Source: Trema orientale (lineage: Eukaryota; Streptophyta; Magnoliopsida; Rosales; Cannabaceae). From it: 64,000 bases of DNA. Both the position numbers and the translations under genes were made by a program. The notes under the pieces were generated by a model that saw nothing but the letters and a program-made list of their open reading frames with translations, was not told where the DNA came from and searched no databases. Below, one piece after another: positions 24,700-36,308 of the stretch (within the stretch, counting starts at the first letter, position 1; each line of letters begins with the position of its first letter). Location: contig JXTC01000085.1 of the NCBI GenBank assembly GCA_002914845.1, positions 370,379 to 434,378 on the forward strand, read 5' to 3'.

Positions 24700-25065
24700 A
24701 AAAGAATTACAAAAATACGAAACTCAGGCTTTTCTCAAATTTTTATATGATTTTTATTAGTAAAATATCACTTTTTAAAAAATATTTAGAAACATACGAT
24801 TTTTTAAAAATAGTTACAGGTTACCGGTTTTTGAAAACTTGTTACTGGTTACTAATTACCAGTTATAAATACTTTTGGTTAGTAGTTACCTGTTTCTGGA
24901 AACTGGTTACCAGAAACTAGTTACTATTTTAAAAAATGATATTTTTCTAAATAGTTTTAACAAATGGTATTTATCTAATAAAAACTGTACCGCACCTTAA
25001 AAAAACTTAAACCACCGTATTTTTCAAATTTTTTTCTAAATTACCGTATAATGTCTAATTTCCTC
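24700..25065. repeat. dispersed repeat family with GGTTACC motifs, copy 1
   Basis: The segment is an imperfect inverted repeat: AAATATCACTTTTTAAAAAA near its left part and TTTTAAAAAATGATATTTTT near its right part. Between them are several versions of AACTGGTTACC. The same vocabulary occurs at 43260-43480 and 51060-51840. There is no coding capacity. It is probably a MITE-like or degenerate DNA element. Confidence 0.6.
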
Positions 25066-25304
25066 AAAGGGAAATGGTTCGAATTGTTTGGACGCTAAAA
25101 TGACCCTTCTTTTTTATGAATATTTTGGAAAATATTTTTTAGCACTAGTTTTTGGATCTGTTTAAGAACTTTAGGTGAGAGAAATAATTGGGTACTAAAA
25201 TTATCCTTACTAACATTTTCCCTCCATTACCCAAAATTTTCTAAGACAATTGTACAAAAGGTTCAAAAAAAATTAGAGAAAAAAAAAAAAGAACATCTAT
25301 AGTG
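25066..25304. other. AT-rich intergenic DNA
   Basis: No gene or repeat was recognised apart from short A-runs near 25277-25290. Confidence 0.5.
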
Positions 25305-25320
25305 AAGTCACAACTCGACA

Positions 25321-25635
25321 CCACCAGTGATAGTGGCATAGCGGCAAAGGCGCCTACTTGGAGCTTTCATTTCTATCAGATCAGGAGTTCGAATCTCCTG
25401 GAGTAGCCACTAAAGAGTGGACCCTATGAGTCACTCCAGAAATGTATCCTCCTAAGAGTGGACTCTGTGAGTAAGCACACCTATCCTGCTAGCTGACGAA
25501 GGCACTAGGATACGACTTTTATCGTTCCATCTGTGGTCCAAGATATTATTAGGCCTAAATGGTTACCGCAGTGAAAATTGGGTGGGGAGCATGAGGAAGC
25601 CACCAATTCCTCTTCTATTTTCTCTAAAAAAAAAA
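25321..25635 (+). mobile_element. tRNA-derived SINE with intact A and B boxes
   Basis: TGGCATAGCGG at 25334-25344 fits the pol III A box, and GAGTTCGAATCTCC at 25385-25398 fits the B box. A tRNA-unrelated body follows and the element ends in poly(A) at about 25626-25637. A 16-bp target duplication with one mismatch flanks it (25305-25320 and 25636-25651). The head still resembles a tRNA but is too degenerate to be a functional tRNA gene. Confidence 0.85.
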
Positions 25636-25651
25636 AAGTCACAACTTGACA

Positions 25652-26136
25652 TTTGTTAGCATTTTTCAGATAATAACTTCTTGTCAAATAAATTGTAAGC
25701 TACCTCAAATCTGGAAATCCAATTGATATTTGCTTAGGTTTATTACTCTAATGAGATAGCTAGGACAAAGAAAGAGTGAGAGAAAAAGAGTTTCATGGAT
25801 GGAGGGAGTAGAAAATGAAGTACTTTCAGATCAATTCATTTGAGTGGGTAGGGGGTAATTTCATCATTTGAACCAATTGGTTCGAAAAGGTATGCCTAGA
25901 AAAATGATTTTAAGAAACACACCAAAAAGGATCCTTAAAGGCCCAAACACAACTAGTCATGTCCGTTTCCCTTAGATGAAGCCTTTAGGGATCTGGACAC
26001 TTATACCCAAGTTTTCGAAGATAATAACAAAAATATGATATTCCTAAAAAATTTATTTTTTACATTGAACTTATAAAATTTTACGTTTAAGTTTTTTTTT
26101 TCCTAATTCCCAAATAATCTAATTTAACTCTTATCT
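25652..26136. other. intergenic DNA
   Basis: No gene was recognised. The sequence becomes strongly AT-rich towards the tandem duplication that follows. Confidence 0.5.
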
Positions 26137-27625
26137 TTATTTAATATTTGAAATTATTAATGCAAAAATGTACGTGGACTAAGATATGTTTCTAATTTAT
26201 TATTTACATTGATCCTATTAAATTTGTTACGTTTACGTTTACGTTTGTTTGTTTGTTTGTTTTGTTTTTTTAATTTTTCTAACCCCTAAATAATGGTCCT
26301 TATCTTAACACATTTACTATTTATATTTATTGTAATATATTGAACCTATAAAATTATTACATTTAAGTTTGTTTTTTCCCCTAATTCATGTTTGTCCTTA
26401 TATATTATATTTAATTTAATATTAATAATAGCTTATATTAAATATATAGTAAATTATTTGAATGGTGCCAAATAATTCAAATTAAATTGACCTTTCTACT
26501 TCTCTATGACTATGACTACTATTACTATGAGTGAAAATTGCATCAATCAAGGGTCAAAAACTCAAATACCACTCTCCACATAGCTTCTTCACTTTTCATT
26601 GATAATTATATATGTCTATGAATATATTTACTTCTGAAGCTTAAGGGATTCTATACAACTCTAATTTTAGCTGCTAAAGGTAAAGTCTCTTTATAGTTCT
26701 TCTACAGGACTATAAAAAGGTTTTTCATAAATTTTTCCAAAATATTTCTTTCTATTCTCTTTTTTGATTTTTGAATTTTGTAAATCTTTTTGCAGTTAGG
26801 TTTTATATTTGTAGGTTCAAAAATGAGAAAAAATGACAAGAAAGGTACTTAATAATCACATTATTCATGGAAATGCAGTGAACTCTTTTTTTATTTAATA
26901 TTTAAAATTATTAATGCAAAAATGCACGTGGACCGAGATATATTTCTAATTTATTATTTACTTTGAACCTATAAAATTTGTTACTGTAAAGAAAGTTTGT
27001 TTGTTTGTTTGTTTTTTAATTTTATAATCCCCAAATAATTGTCCTTATCTTAATATATTTACTATTTATATTTATTGTAATACATTGAACCTATAAAATT
27101 GTTAGGTTTAAGTTTTTTTTCCCCTAATTCCCAAATAATTATCCTTATATATTATATTTAGTTTAATATTAATGATAGCTTATATTAAATATACAGTAAA
27201 TTACTAGAATAACACTAATAATTCAAATTAAATTGACCTTTCCACTTCTCTATGACTATGACTATTATTACTATGAGTGGAAAACGCACTAATCAAGGTC
27301 AAAAACTCAAGTACCACTCTCCACATAGCTTCTTCACTTTTCATAGATAATTATATATGTCTATATATATTTACTTCTGAAGCTCGAGGGACTCTATATA
27401 ACTCTAATTTTAGCTGCTGAAGGTAAGTCTCTCTATAGTTCTTCTACAGAGCTACAATATGGTTTTTCATAAATTTTCCCAAATATTTATTTCTATTCTC
27501 TTTTTTGGTTTTTGAATCTTGTAAATCCGTTTGCAGTTAGGTTTTACATGTACGGGTTCAAAAATGAGAAAAAATGACAAGAAAGATACATAATAATCAT
27601 ATTATTCATGGAAATGCAGTGGTTT
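26137..27625. repeat. tandem duplication of a ~750-bp unit
   Basis: Copy one (about 26137-26888) and copy two (about 26889-27625) align along their whole length. Landmarks shared in order: AAATTATTAATGCAAAAATG, a GTTTGTTTGTTTG run, TCTATGACTATGACTA, CCACTCTCCACATAGCTTCT, TTTTAGCTGCT and AAAATGAGAAAAAATGACAA. The unit looks like a promoter, a leader with an intron and a short coding exon. Confidence 0.88.
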
Positions 27626-27847
27626 TATGTAATATGTGATCTTATTCATTTATTTATTGATTTTTTAAATTTTTGGTAAAAAAATGGTAAGCTCTTACAT
27701 GTGTAGTTTGATTCAATTTCAGGAAAGGCAAAAAAGAAGAAGAAAGGTGAATCAACTTCAAGAAGAGAAAAAATTAAAAAAAAAGATTACCCACATGGAT
27801 TTTTTATTTGCTCTTCGTTTTCTAAAAAACATTTATTCATTATTTAG
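26823..27847 (+). CDS. candidate small lysine-rich protein, 48 aa
   Basis: A two-exon model joins 26823-26844 (ATG, 7 codons plus 1 nt, then GT) to 27723-27847 (preceded by TTTCAG, ending TAG). It gives a 48-residue protein with a very basic N-terminal half (GKAKKKKKGESTSRREKIKK) and a hydrophobic C-terminus. In the second tandem copy the matching first exon (27564 onward) has lost the GT donor, which is why the first copy was used. The model rests only on splice signals and phase. Base composition is extreme, so this may be a fragment of a larger gene or no gene at all. No family was recognised. Confidence 0.25.
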
Positions 27848-28998
27848 GGTGGTATTTAAAATCTTCAATAATTTTCTAATATATAGGATTTTATGTGAAG
27901 CAGAAATGTTCCACGCTAAATTTTTTTAAAATGTAGACATATCCTTAGAAAAAATAAGATAAAAAATGCACTTTTGAAAATACGAAATACGGTATGAATC
28001 TTCTTTTTTCTCTACCAAAATATTTCGTAGAGAGCAGAACAGTCAGTGAGACCCAAATGATAGGAAATAATAAAAAATTCTACAGTAATTAACACATAAT
28101 CTCAAATTACAATTCTATAATATTAATACTAACTCGCACAAAGCGTGAGATAAAAACTAATAAATATATAATACTAGAAGATGCATCATATAAATATTTT
28201 TTTTCTCAAAAAATCATATCCCAGATAATAGAAAATTAAAATAATATTGATTTTTCACAAAAATATTGAACCATCTCACAATTTAGGGTTATTATCAATT
28301 TTAACGATGAAAAAAAGGACAAAGTACAAAACATTTACAAAACTATGACCTTTATTTTAACTCTCTTACAAAAAGTCACAAAACAAAACTCCGCCAGCGA
28401 AGTCATTTGCCTTCAATCGTCCGGTCGTCCGTCGACACTCGTCTGCCTACCGTCCTTTGGCGATGCTCTTCCATTGAGATTCTTCCACATCCATAGTTGA
28501 TAATAACCCTCCACCTACTCGCGGATATTGTTCACTCTAATGGGTGGTTTTTGTGCCTCAACTTGATTTGCCGATTTCTAAGGTTGGGTTGGACGAATGA
28601 GAGCCAATTTCTTTGCCTCAGCTTGATTTGCCTTATCTAGTTTTCAATTAATATTATTTTTGGTTCCAAATCATTTTTTTTCCCTTTGAATAATTTGATT
28701 GCAAAAATCTTTTCTTTATTTTTTTTAATCTTCTTTCCTTATAAATATTTTTTTTTATTTTCTTTCTATATAAATAGGTACACGTACATATTCTCTTTTT
28801 TTGTGTTATACATAAAGATATTTTTTCAAGAATAATTTTTCCGGTTTACTCAATATACAGAATCTGTGAAAATTATATATATTCTTTAAATATTTAAGCA
28901 AATAAATTAATGAGATAATTAATATTAGTGTAATTTTTTTAAAATTAAAAAGTCATGTTATATATCCAAATATTCATTATAAGACTTGAGGATATTTT
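27848..28998. other. AT-rich intergenic DNA
   Basis: No gene was recognised. A small GC-rich island at about 28390-28640 contains a repeated phrase around TTTGCCTCA and AACTTGATTTGCC or similar, but no open frame. The rest is low-complexity AT. Confidence 0.5.
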
Positions 28999-29120
28999 TG
29001 TAACACCACTTGGTCTCACCCAAAAGTGCTAGCTTGAAGCTACTTTTAGGCTTACAGACCTCCATTTAAATACCCATGATCTTCACAGAGCATACCTGAT
29101 GTGGGACTTGGGGTGTTGCA
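28999..29120 (-). repeat. 3' LTR of the TRIM
   Basis: It shares TCACCCAA(A/T)A(A/G)TGCTAGC and CAGAGCATACCTGA with the right LTR at 29279-29400 and differs by scattered substitutions. Confidence 0.9.
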
Positions 29121-29278
29121 ATCTTCTCCCGTTAAGGGCCTAGCATCCTCGCTAGGGGGTCCACATTCAATAGTCCACATATAACCTCTATGGTGGAGTC
29201 CACATTCGCTACGATTCTGGCCTGTGGTAGCCTTCCAAGGCCTACACAGGTATGGACTGGGTTGGCTCTGATACCAAA

Positions 29279-29400
29279 TGTAATACTCCTGGGCCTCACC
29301 CAATAATGCTAGCTTGAAGGTACTTTTAAGCTCACAGATCTTCACTTAAATACCCATGATTTTCTCAGAGCATACCTGACGTAGGACTTGGGGCGTTACA
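29279..29400 (-). repeat. 5' LTR of the TRIM
   Basis: It is adjacent to the primer-binding site, so it is the 5' LTR of a leftward element. The target duplication follows at 29401-29405. Confidence 0.9.
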
Positions 29401-29639
29401 ATTTTGGTCGTTATACAACTAATTCCAATCTATTCCATAGTCAACTAAACATAAGAATGTATGCCATACAATTACATAATATTCTTATTTCATTTCATTC
29501 CATTCCATTCTTATTACCATTACAATTACCATTATAATTACATTATGGCAACCAAATGAACTAATTTCCTTATATATTTTGTTTTTTTGAAAGGTAATTT
29601 TCTTTTTTTTTTTTTAAGGAAAAACAGTTCTTCAAACTT

Positions 29640-32600
29640 TATTCAGCTTGAAATAAGAAAGTATATAAGAAGAAATTAAGAAAAGATTGGAATCAGTCCA
29701 AGACATGTTCCTGGATAAAACAACAACTACTTTCGGCAACTCATGGGCCACTATATTATTAGCACGCATAATATAGCGATAAGAACCACAATTGACTTGA
29801 TCAAGTAGAGAAATAATATTTGAGATAAAGTTTGCATTATGAGCTAAAATAGATGGAGAAGAAACACTTTGGATAGCTCGGAGGGAATCATTTTTTAGTA
29901 CATCAACCTTTAATCCTTGATAGATACTTCACAATAGAGCTTCGTGTATGGCAAGTAGTTCCGCATCGTCCACCTAGAAAGAACCCCAGACCCTTTTCAA
30001 AAAATATCCAACTACTACCCCCTCATGATTTCGCAACACACCACCCAAACCAGCCATCGTCATCCCTTTCTTAATGGAGGCGCCCGTATTTAGTTTAAGC
30101 CACCCAGATGGTGGAGAAAACCACTTGGTGGTAATAAAGCTATTTATTCTATGTTCACTTGAAATACTATCCCGAGCAACATTGAACTCTTGTAAAAAGG
30201 AATGAACAAAATTAGAGACAATAGTAGCATCCCTTTCACAACCTCTATGCACAAACTTATTTTGCTCAAAATATAAACACCATAAGACCGTGCAGAAAAT
30301 TGAGAAAGAATCTTTGTCAAAAGAGTGAAAAATAACCAGAATAATGTCAGCCAAAAGAGCTCTCACCTTATCCTTTAAACCACCCGAACTCTTTCCAAAC
30401 TAAAATAGAACATCGACAACCAAAAAGAGCATAACTCATAGTCTCCATCAAATCACCACACTGCCTACAAGTGGATTCCAATTGCACCTTCCATTTTAAA
30501 AGATTCACTACAGAGGGTAAAGAATCAAAGTAAGCCCACCAAATAAAAACTTTGATCATTGGTAAAGATCTCCATCATTTAGAGAGGATAGAGTGACTTA
30601 GTCCTTGAGCTAATATCTTTTCCTTTCTCTGAATAAGATAACCATTCTTCACCTTGTACTAAACAGAAGCTTCATAATGCCTAATCAATTGGTCAAGATG
30701 AGAATCTGCACCCAAGGAAATGTATAGAATCAAATTTCTATCTAAAGCATCAAAAGTGTAAGATATAGTAGCTTCGTTCCAAAGGCCAGAAAATTACACT
30801 TTTAAATTTTGCCCAACAGGTCTAGTAATAGGATGGAAGGAAACAAGACGAGGTAGCCAAGGGTCTTCTTTAACACAGACAGATTCACCATTACCAATTC
30901 ACCAACGGACTGCGTAATAAATCACGATCCCATAAAATGCTCTTCTATAGAAAAGAAGATCTAGACTTATCCTCCACTGATAAAAAATCAGCATCCCTGA
31001 AATACTTACATTTTAGAATGCTAGAAGCAAGAGAGTCAGGCTTACGAATAATGCGCCAGGCTCGTTTTGCTACTAAGGCCTGATTAAAACATTGAAGGTC
31101 CCAAAAGCCTGATCCACCTAAAGCCTTAGGAAGGCAAAGTTTACCCACTGAAGCCAAGAAATCTTTTTGTTCCCGTTAAATGACCCCTAGCAAAACCTAA
31201 TAAGGATAAAATGCAACTCATTATAAAGGACTTATGGGAATTTAAAAATGCTTATCACATTATATGTAACTGCTTGTAATAACACCTTCACTAATACTTC
31301 ACGTCCACCCACTGAGAATAGGTTTCTTCGCTAACCCTTAACTTTTTTTTCCAAAGACAATCCTTAATTGAGGAGAAAGTTTTATACTTATTTTGACCAA
31401 TGATCGTAGGCAAACTAAGATAAGAATCATGAGATTGAACTCGTGTCTGGCCAAGAACTGCCAAAATATTCTCTCCTTGGGATTCAAGCACATTAATAGC
31501 TGATTTTTCCATGCTAATACTCTGGCCAGAAGCATGCTCATAGATAGAAAAAATCTCCTTAAGCTTCATACTATCAGATAAACAAGTTCTTGAGAAAATA
31601 AGGAAATCATCTGTGAAGAATAAATGATTTACTCTCGGGCCTGAAGGAGAACCAGCAAAACCCCATAATCTCAGAATTATCCTCAGCTGCCATTAAAAGA
31701 AAAGACAACGTTTTAGCACATAAGATGAACAAATATGGCAAGAGTGAACACCCTTGACGAAGACCTCTAGATGGGATAACACAACCACTAATCTTTCCAT
31801 TCACACAAAAAGCAAAATGGGAGAAAGAGATGCAACTATAAATAAATGAACGCCAATGAGAAGGAAAACTCATTCTTTCCACAATAGCCAATAGAAAAGT
31901 CCATTCAACTCGATCATAAGCCTTGCTTATGTCAAGTTTTAAAGCCATAAAACCCTTAGAACCACTAGACCTCTTATGAAAAGAGTGGAGAACTTCAAAA
32001 GCTGCCACAACATTATCCATAATCAAAAGTCCAGGAATGAAAGCACTCTGAGTACCAGAATTGATACCTAAAAGAACTAACTTCATCCGATTAGCTATAG
32101 TTTTAGTAACAAGCTTATTAACCACGTTACAAAGACTAATAGGCCTTAATAAGATATTCGCTCCGGGGACGACCTTTTTGGAATAAAAACCAGGTTCGTG
32201 TCATTGGCCGCTTCAATGGAAGACCTCTCATTCAGGACCTTGAGATAAGCAGAAGTAACACTCTTACCAATAATACTCCAATTATTTTAGAAAAAATAGG
32301 CATGGAATCCATCCGGGCTTGGAGCTTTATGAGGACCTATACTATGCAATGCCTTAGACAACCCTCACTAGTGAAAGGTTGATTTAGCAAATCTACATCT
32401 TCATTGGACAAAGAATGACGAATATGTATAGTTCCCCTTAATATATCTCCTGAAGAAGGTTGACTACTATTAAACATTTTTGAAAAATAATTCTCCAGTT
32501 CCTTGACAATTTCCTCCTCACCGTCAATCCAGCCTCCCTCACCTTTTTAATGTGACAAATAGAATTTTTCTGCTTCTTATTAGATGCTAGAGAATGAAAA

Positions 32601-33200
32601 TATTTCGTATTTCGTTCCCCATCTTTAAGCCAGTTAGCCTTTGAACGTTAACACCAATAAGATTCCTCTTAATAAAGTAACACCTCCAACTCTTTCTCCG
32701 TTTTCTTAATCTTCTCCATAATCCCCAGATCTTGAGCTCGTAAATAAAGAGAGTTCAGAGTTTTTTGTATTTCAACAATTTGTTTTTGCCAACACCCAAA
32801 CTTCCAATTACTCCAATCAGTAAGAGCTAAACCACAATGTTTAAGAGAAAAATGAAGATCCTCAAAACTCATCTGAGTCAAAGGAAAGAGATTCCTCTAA
32901 CTCTCATCACATAGAAAGTGATCAAATCGTTCCTGAATGTTAGCAGCTTCCTCCTGTTTATTATGCCAAGTAACAATAGGACCGCTAAAGCCTAGGTCAA
33001 CTAAACCACAATCAGTTAGAGCCTCTTGAAACTCAAAAATAGCCCAAGGATGTTTTTCGTTGCACCAAAATTTTCAATCATAGACAAAATCTCATTAAAA
33101 TCTGCACCATAGACCCAAGACAGCAAATCAAAACCCCAAAGCTTACGAAGGAGACTCTATGAGAAATGACGCTCCGCCTATTTGGGATTACTATAAAACC
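29640..33200 (-). pseudogene. LINE ORF2 (endonuclease, reverse transcriptase, zf-RVT, RNase H)
   Basis: Reading leftward: an endonuclease remnant with VYGADFNEIL near 33100; a linker (32881-32669); reverse transcriptase (32125-31291) with AFIPGLLIMDN, ALKLDISKAYDRVEW and SRGLRQGCSL; the usual post-RT segment (LCLPKALGGSGFWDLQCFNQ) near 31140; a zf-RVT zinc-binding segment (30559-30368); and an RNase H domain (30366 to about 29650) beginning WLKLNTGASIKKG. Frameshifts and stops separate these blocks, so the ORF is dead. The RT FADD-type catalytic box could not be confirmed in one clean frame. Confidence 0.88.
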
Positions 33201-33394
33201 CAGTGAATCGTCAAAGAGAACCATCTTCCCCAATCACCTTAGCATTGATATGGCCCGTCGAAAAAGACCGAATAATGACATCTCAATCATCCTTCCATAA
33301 TAACATCAAACCTCCACTCTTACCAATACTATTAACTACAAAACAATTTGAAAAATCAACACAAAATTTTATACTATCTACCCTAGTACCATCT

Positions 33395-33815
33395 TGTAAA
33401 ATCTGGTAAAATATAGGGGCAAAAGGGACTTTTTTTAAAACAATGGCATTCTTATAATTTCAAATTTTCAGAATAGAATAAGCAAAATATCTGAATTTTA
33501 AATTCAGGTGCTACAGTTACCCTTTTTGCATAAAAGTGCCTTAGTTTCCTCATCTTTTCACAAGAGAGGGCTTGGGAGAGAGGAAAAATGCCAGTTTATA
33601 CTGAGCTCTGCTATTGCCACATGACGCCACCACTGGACCCACACCTAGCCATGTGAAAGATTAGTCGCCGACGAACCCAACACCACCGGTCTCGTAGCAT
33701 TTGGCCGTCGGATGCCGTCGTAGCAGCCTGCCGAATTTACCACCAATTTCACGATTTTCTGGCCACCAGCGCACCGTCCGATCTCCGACCACCTCACCAC
33801 CAGCACGTGGTGATA
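33395..33815 (+). repeat. fragment of an LTR-like repeat, same family as 62477-64000
   Basis: It begins TGTAAAATCTGGT. It shares with 62477 onward the words ATGGCATT, AATATCTGAA, GGTGCTACAGT, TTGCATAAAAG and CACAAGAGAGG in the same order and spacing, then a GC-rich stretch. It is followed directly by CACTA-like sequence. Only about 420 bp is present here. Confidence 0.7.
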
Positions 33816-34279
33816 ATTGTCCCAGCTTTAGAGTATAATATTTAAAGGGCGACCATTGTCCTCGCTTTAGAGTATGAAATTTAAAGCAGCTACAAAGTGT
33901 CACTGCTTTAAGTTTTGAAACTTTAAAGCAGCGACAATTGAATTTTCATGAAAATTTAGGTGGTTAAACTGACCGTTATAAATTTTTTGAGCTTTAAATG
34001 AAACGGTGCCTTTCATTTAAAGCGGTGACGCCACTTTAGATGGTCAATTTCTTTACCCAGAAACCGATCTTCTTCTTCCTTCATTTTTCACACATCTCTC
34101 TCTCTCTCTCTTTCTCTCTCAACCCAGAAATCGTTCTTTTCCTTCATTGGTAATTTTTTTTCTGCTATTTATCTCTTTTTCTATCTCTTTTTATTTTTTA
34201 TATATTTTTTTGGAAGTATTTTTCAGCCCGCCGTTGCCGTTGCCGTTGTCGTTGCAGCCCTTTGAAGATTAATAAGTAA

Positions 34280-34800
34280 GTTTTTGATTAATTTGTGGTT
34301 TTATTTTTTTTAAATAATTAAAAATATATGTTGTAATATTAGGTAAATTTGGATATTAGATATAAATATGATTATGTATTCTGATTTTTGTTTTGTTTTA
34401 GTATTATTTAAAATAAATGTTGTAATATTAGGAAAAATCAGATATTTATATAGTTTTTTTTTTTAGTTTTAGTTTTATTTTGATATTATATTATTAGGAT
34501 TATGAATATTTATTTTATTTTTTGATATTGCACATGAATTTTTAATGGATTATTGGATATTTGATTATATTATTAGTTTTAATGGATAGTGGATTATTGG
34601 ATATTGTATTATTGGATATTAGATTATTGGATTATTGGATATATTAGATTATTGGATTATTGTATTATATTATTAGTTTTATTAGATATTGGATTTGATG
34701 AGTTATTAGTGGATTATATTGTTAGTTTTATTAGATACAGGTGGATGTTTATGTTTTGAGAATGTAGATTAAGTATGAAGAATTGTTTAGTTGGATATTT
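34280..34800. repeat. low-complexity TTATTGGAT-type repeat
   Basis: Variants of GGATTATTGGATATT are reiterated irregularly from about 34540 to 34740 within the CACTA relic. It is probably intronic or noncoding transposon DNA. Confidence 0.6.
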
Positions 34801-34929
34801 TTTGTGTTAAATTTTGATTTTTCTTAATATTTTTTATTTTAGTTTATGAGTTAAACATTTTTTAGGTTAGAATTGTATTTTATTAGAATTAATAAATGAA
34901 ATGAATAATAATGAATTAATTTGTTAATT

Positions 34930-36075
34930 TGTTAACTAAAATACTCAAAAAATTAAAAAATAGAATAAAATTCCCATTATAATTTACAAAATACCCAAAA
35001 TACCCTCAGAATAATAAAATACCAGAAATACTCATATAATTCACAAAAAACCTAAAATACCCATAGAATAATAAAGTATCTAAAATGCCTTATAGTAACT
35101 AAAATACTCATAAAAATAAAAAATATAATAAGATACTTATTTAATTAACAAAATACCCAAAATGCCCCTATAATAATAAAATACCCAAAATACCCTCATA
35201 GTAACTAAAAAACTCATGAAATTAAAAAATACCGAAAAATACCTATATAATTCACAAAATACGCAAAATGCCCCTAGAATAATAAAATACCTAAAATACC
35301 ATTAAAGTAACTAAAAAAATCATAAAGTTAAAAAATACCCAAAAATACCAATTTAATTCAAAAAATACCCAAAATACCCCTAGAATAATAAAATTCCCAA
35401 AATACCCTTGTAGTAACTAAAAAACGCATAAAATTAAAAAATACCCAAAAATACCAATTTAATTCACAAAATACCCAAAATACCCTTAGAATAATAAAAT
35501 ACCCAGAATGCCCATATAGTAACTAAAATACTCATAAAATTAAAAAATATAATAAAATTCCCCTTATGATTCATAAAATACCCAAAATACCCATAGAATA
35601 ATAAAATATCCAAAATGTCCTTATAGCAACTAAAATACTCATAAAATTAAAAAAATACACAAAAATATCCCAAAAATACTCATATAAATTCACAAAATAC
35701 CCAAAATACCCCTAGAGTAATAAAATACCCAAAATACCCTTATAGCATGTAAGATACTCATAAAATTAAAAAATATAATAAAATTCTCCTTATAATTCAC
35801 AAAATATCCAAAATGCCCCTAAAATAATAAAATATCTAAAATACCCTTATAATAACTAAAAAACCCATAATAAATACCCGAAAATACCCATACAATTCAT
35901 AAAATACCCATACAATTCATAAAATACCCATAATGCCCTTATAGTAACTAAAATACTCATAAAATTAAAAAATACCCAAAAATACCCATATAATTCACAA
36001 AATACCCAAAATATCCCTAGAATAATAAAATACTCAAAATACCCTTATAGTAAGTAAAATACTCATACACGTATT
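34930..36075. repeat. minisatellite, ~106-bp unit, about ten copies
   Basis: A unit containing AATTCACAAAATACCCAAAA, TAGAATAATAAAATACCCAA and TAGTAACTAAAATACTCAT recurs with a period of about 105-118 bp (for example at 35249, 35355, 35461, 35569, 35687 and 35794). Copies differ by point changes and small indels. It has a 5-7-bp sub-rhythm of AAATACCC. It lies inside the CACTA relic, upstream of its coding exons. Confidence 0.9.
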
Positions 36076-36135
36076 CTTAACAAACCTAAGATTCCTTCTT
36101 TAGATCATGAACACTAGAATGGTCAGGACACGTAA

Positions 36136-36217
36136 ACTGGTTTGGAATGTTCTTGATCATAACAGTTAGAATTATACAGTTATGATGATCAAGACCATTC
36201 CAAACGAGTTGACATGT
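36136..36217. repeat. inverted repeat (hairpin) in the CACTA relic
   Basis: The left arm, AACTGGTTTGGAATGTTCTT, and the right arm, the reverse complement of GTTTGGAATGGTCTTGATCA, flank a loop of about 17 bp. A transcript could fold into a stem of about 30 bp. Confidence 0.75.
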
Positions 36218-36308
36218 CATGACAAAGGTTGTAGTCACAGTCATAATTTATACATGTATTTGAACACATAGGGACTTTAATACATGTCTGCATTATACCG
36301 ATGCTGAG

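Larger units (their letters stand above)
28999..29400 (-). mobile_element. TRIM (terminal-repeat retrotransposon in miniature)
   Basis: Two 122-bp direct terminal repeats (28999-29120 and 29279-29400) start TGTAA and end in GCA or ACA. They enclose 158 bp of noncoding DNA. A primer-binding site reading TGGTATCAGAGCC on the minus strand (29264-29276) lies 2 bp from the right LTR. A purine-rich tract on the minus strand adjoins the left LTR (29121-29130). The 5-bp target duplication ATTTT is perfect. These features define a TRIM oriented to the left. Confidence 0.92.

Noticed and set aside
25331..25411. tRNA-like fold with TTCGAAT arm
   Set aside because: The acceptor-like ends pair, but the anticodon region and spacing are degenerate. 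Poly(A) and a target duplication show that it is a SINE.
29279..29400. 5S rRNA gene remnant
   Set aside because: A few bases resemble the 5S 3' region, but no convincing A, IE and C box order was seen by eye; left as a check on the TRIM.
34930..36075. CRISPR-like regular repeats
   Set aside because: The units are contiguous and diverged with no unique spacers, and the host is a plant nucleus. It is a minisatellite.
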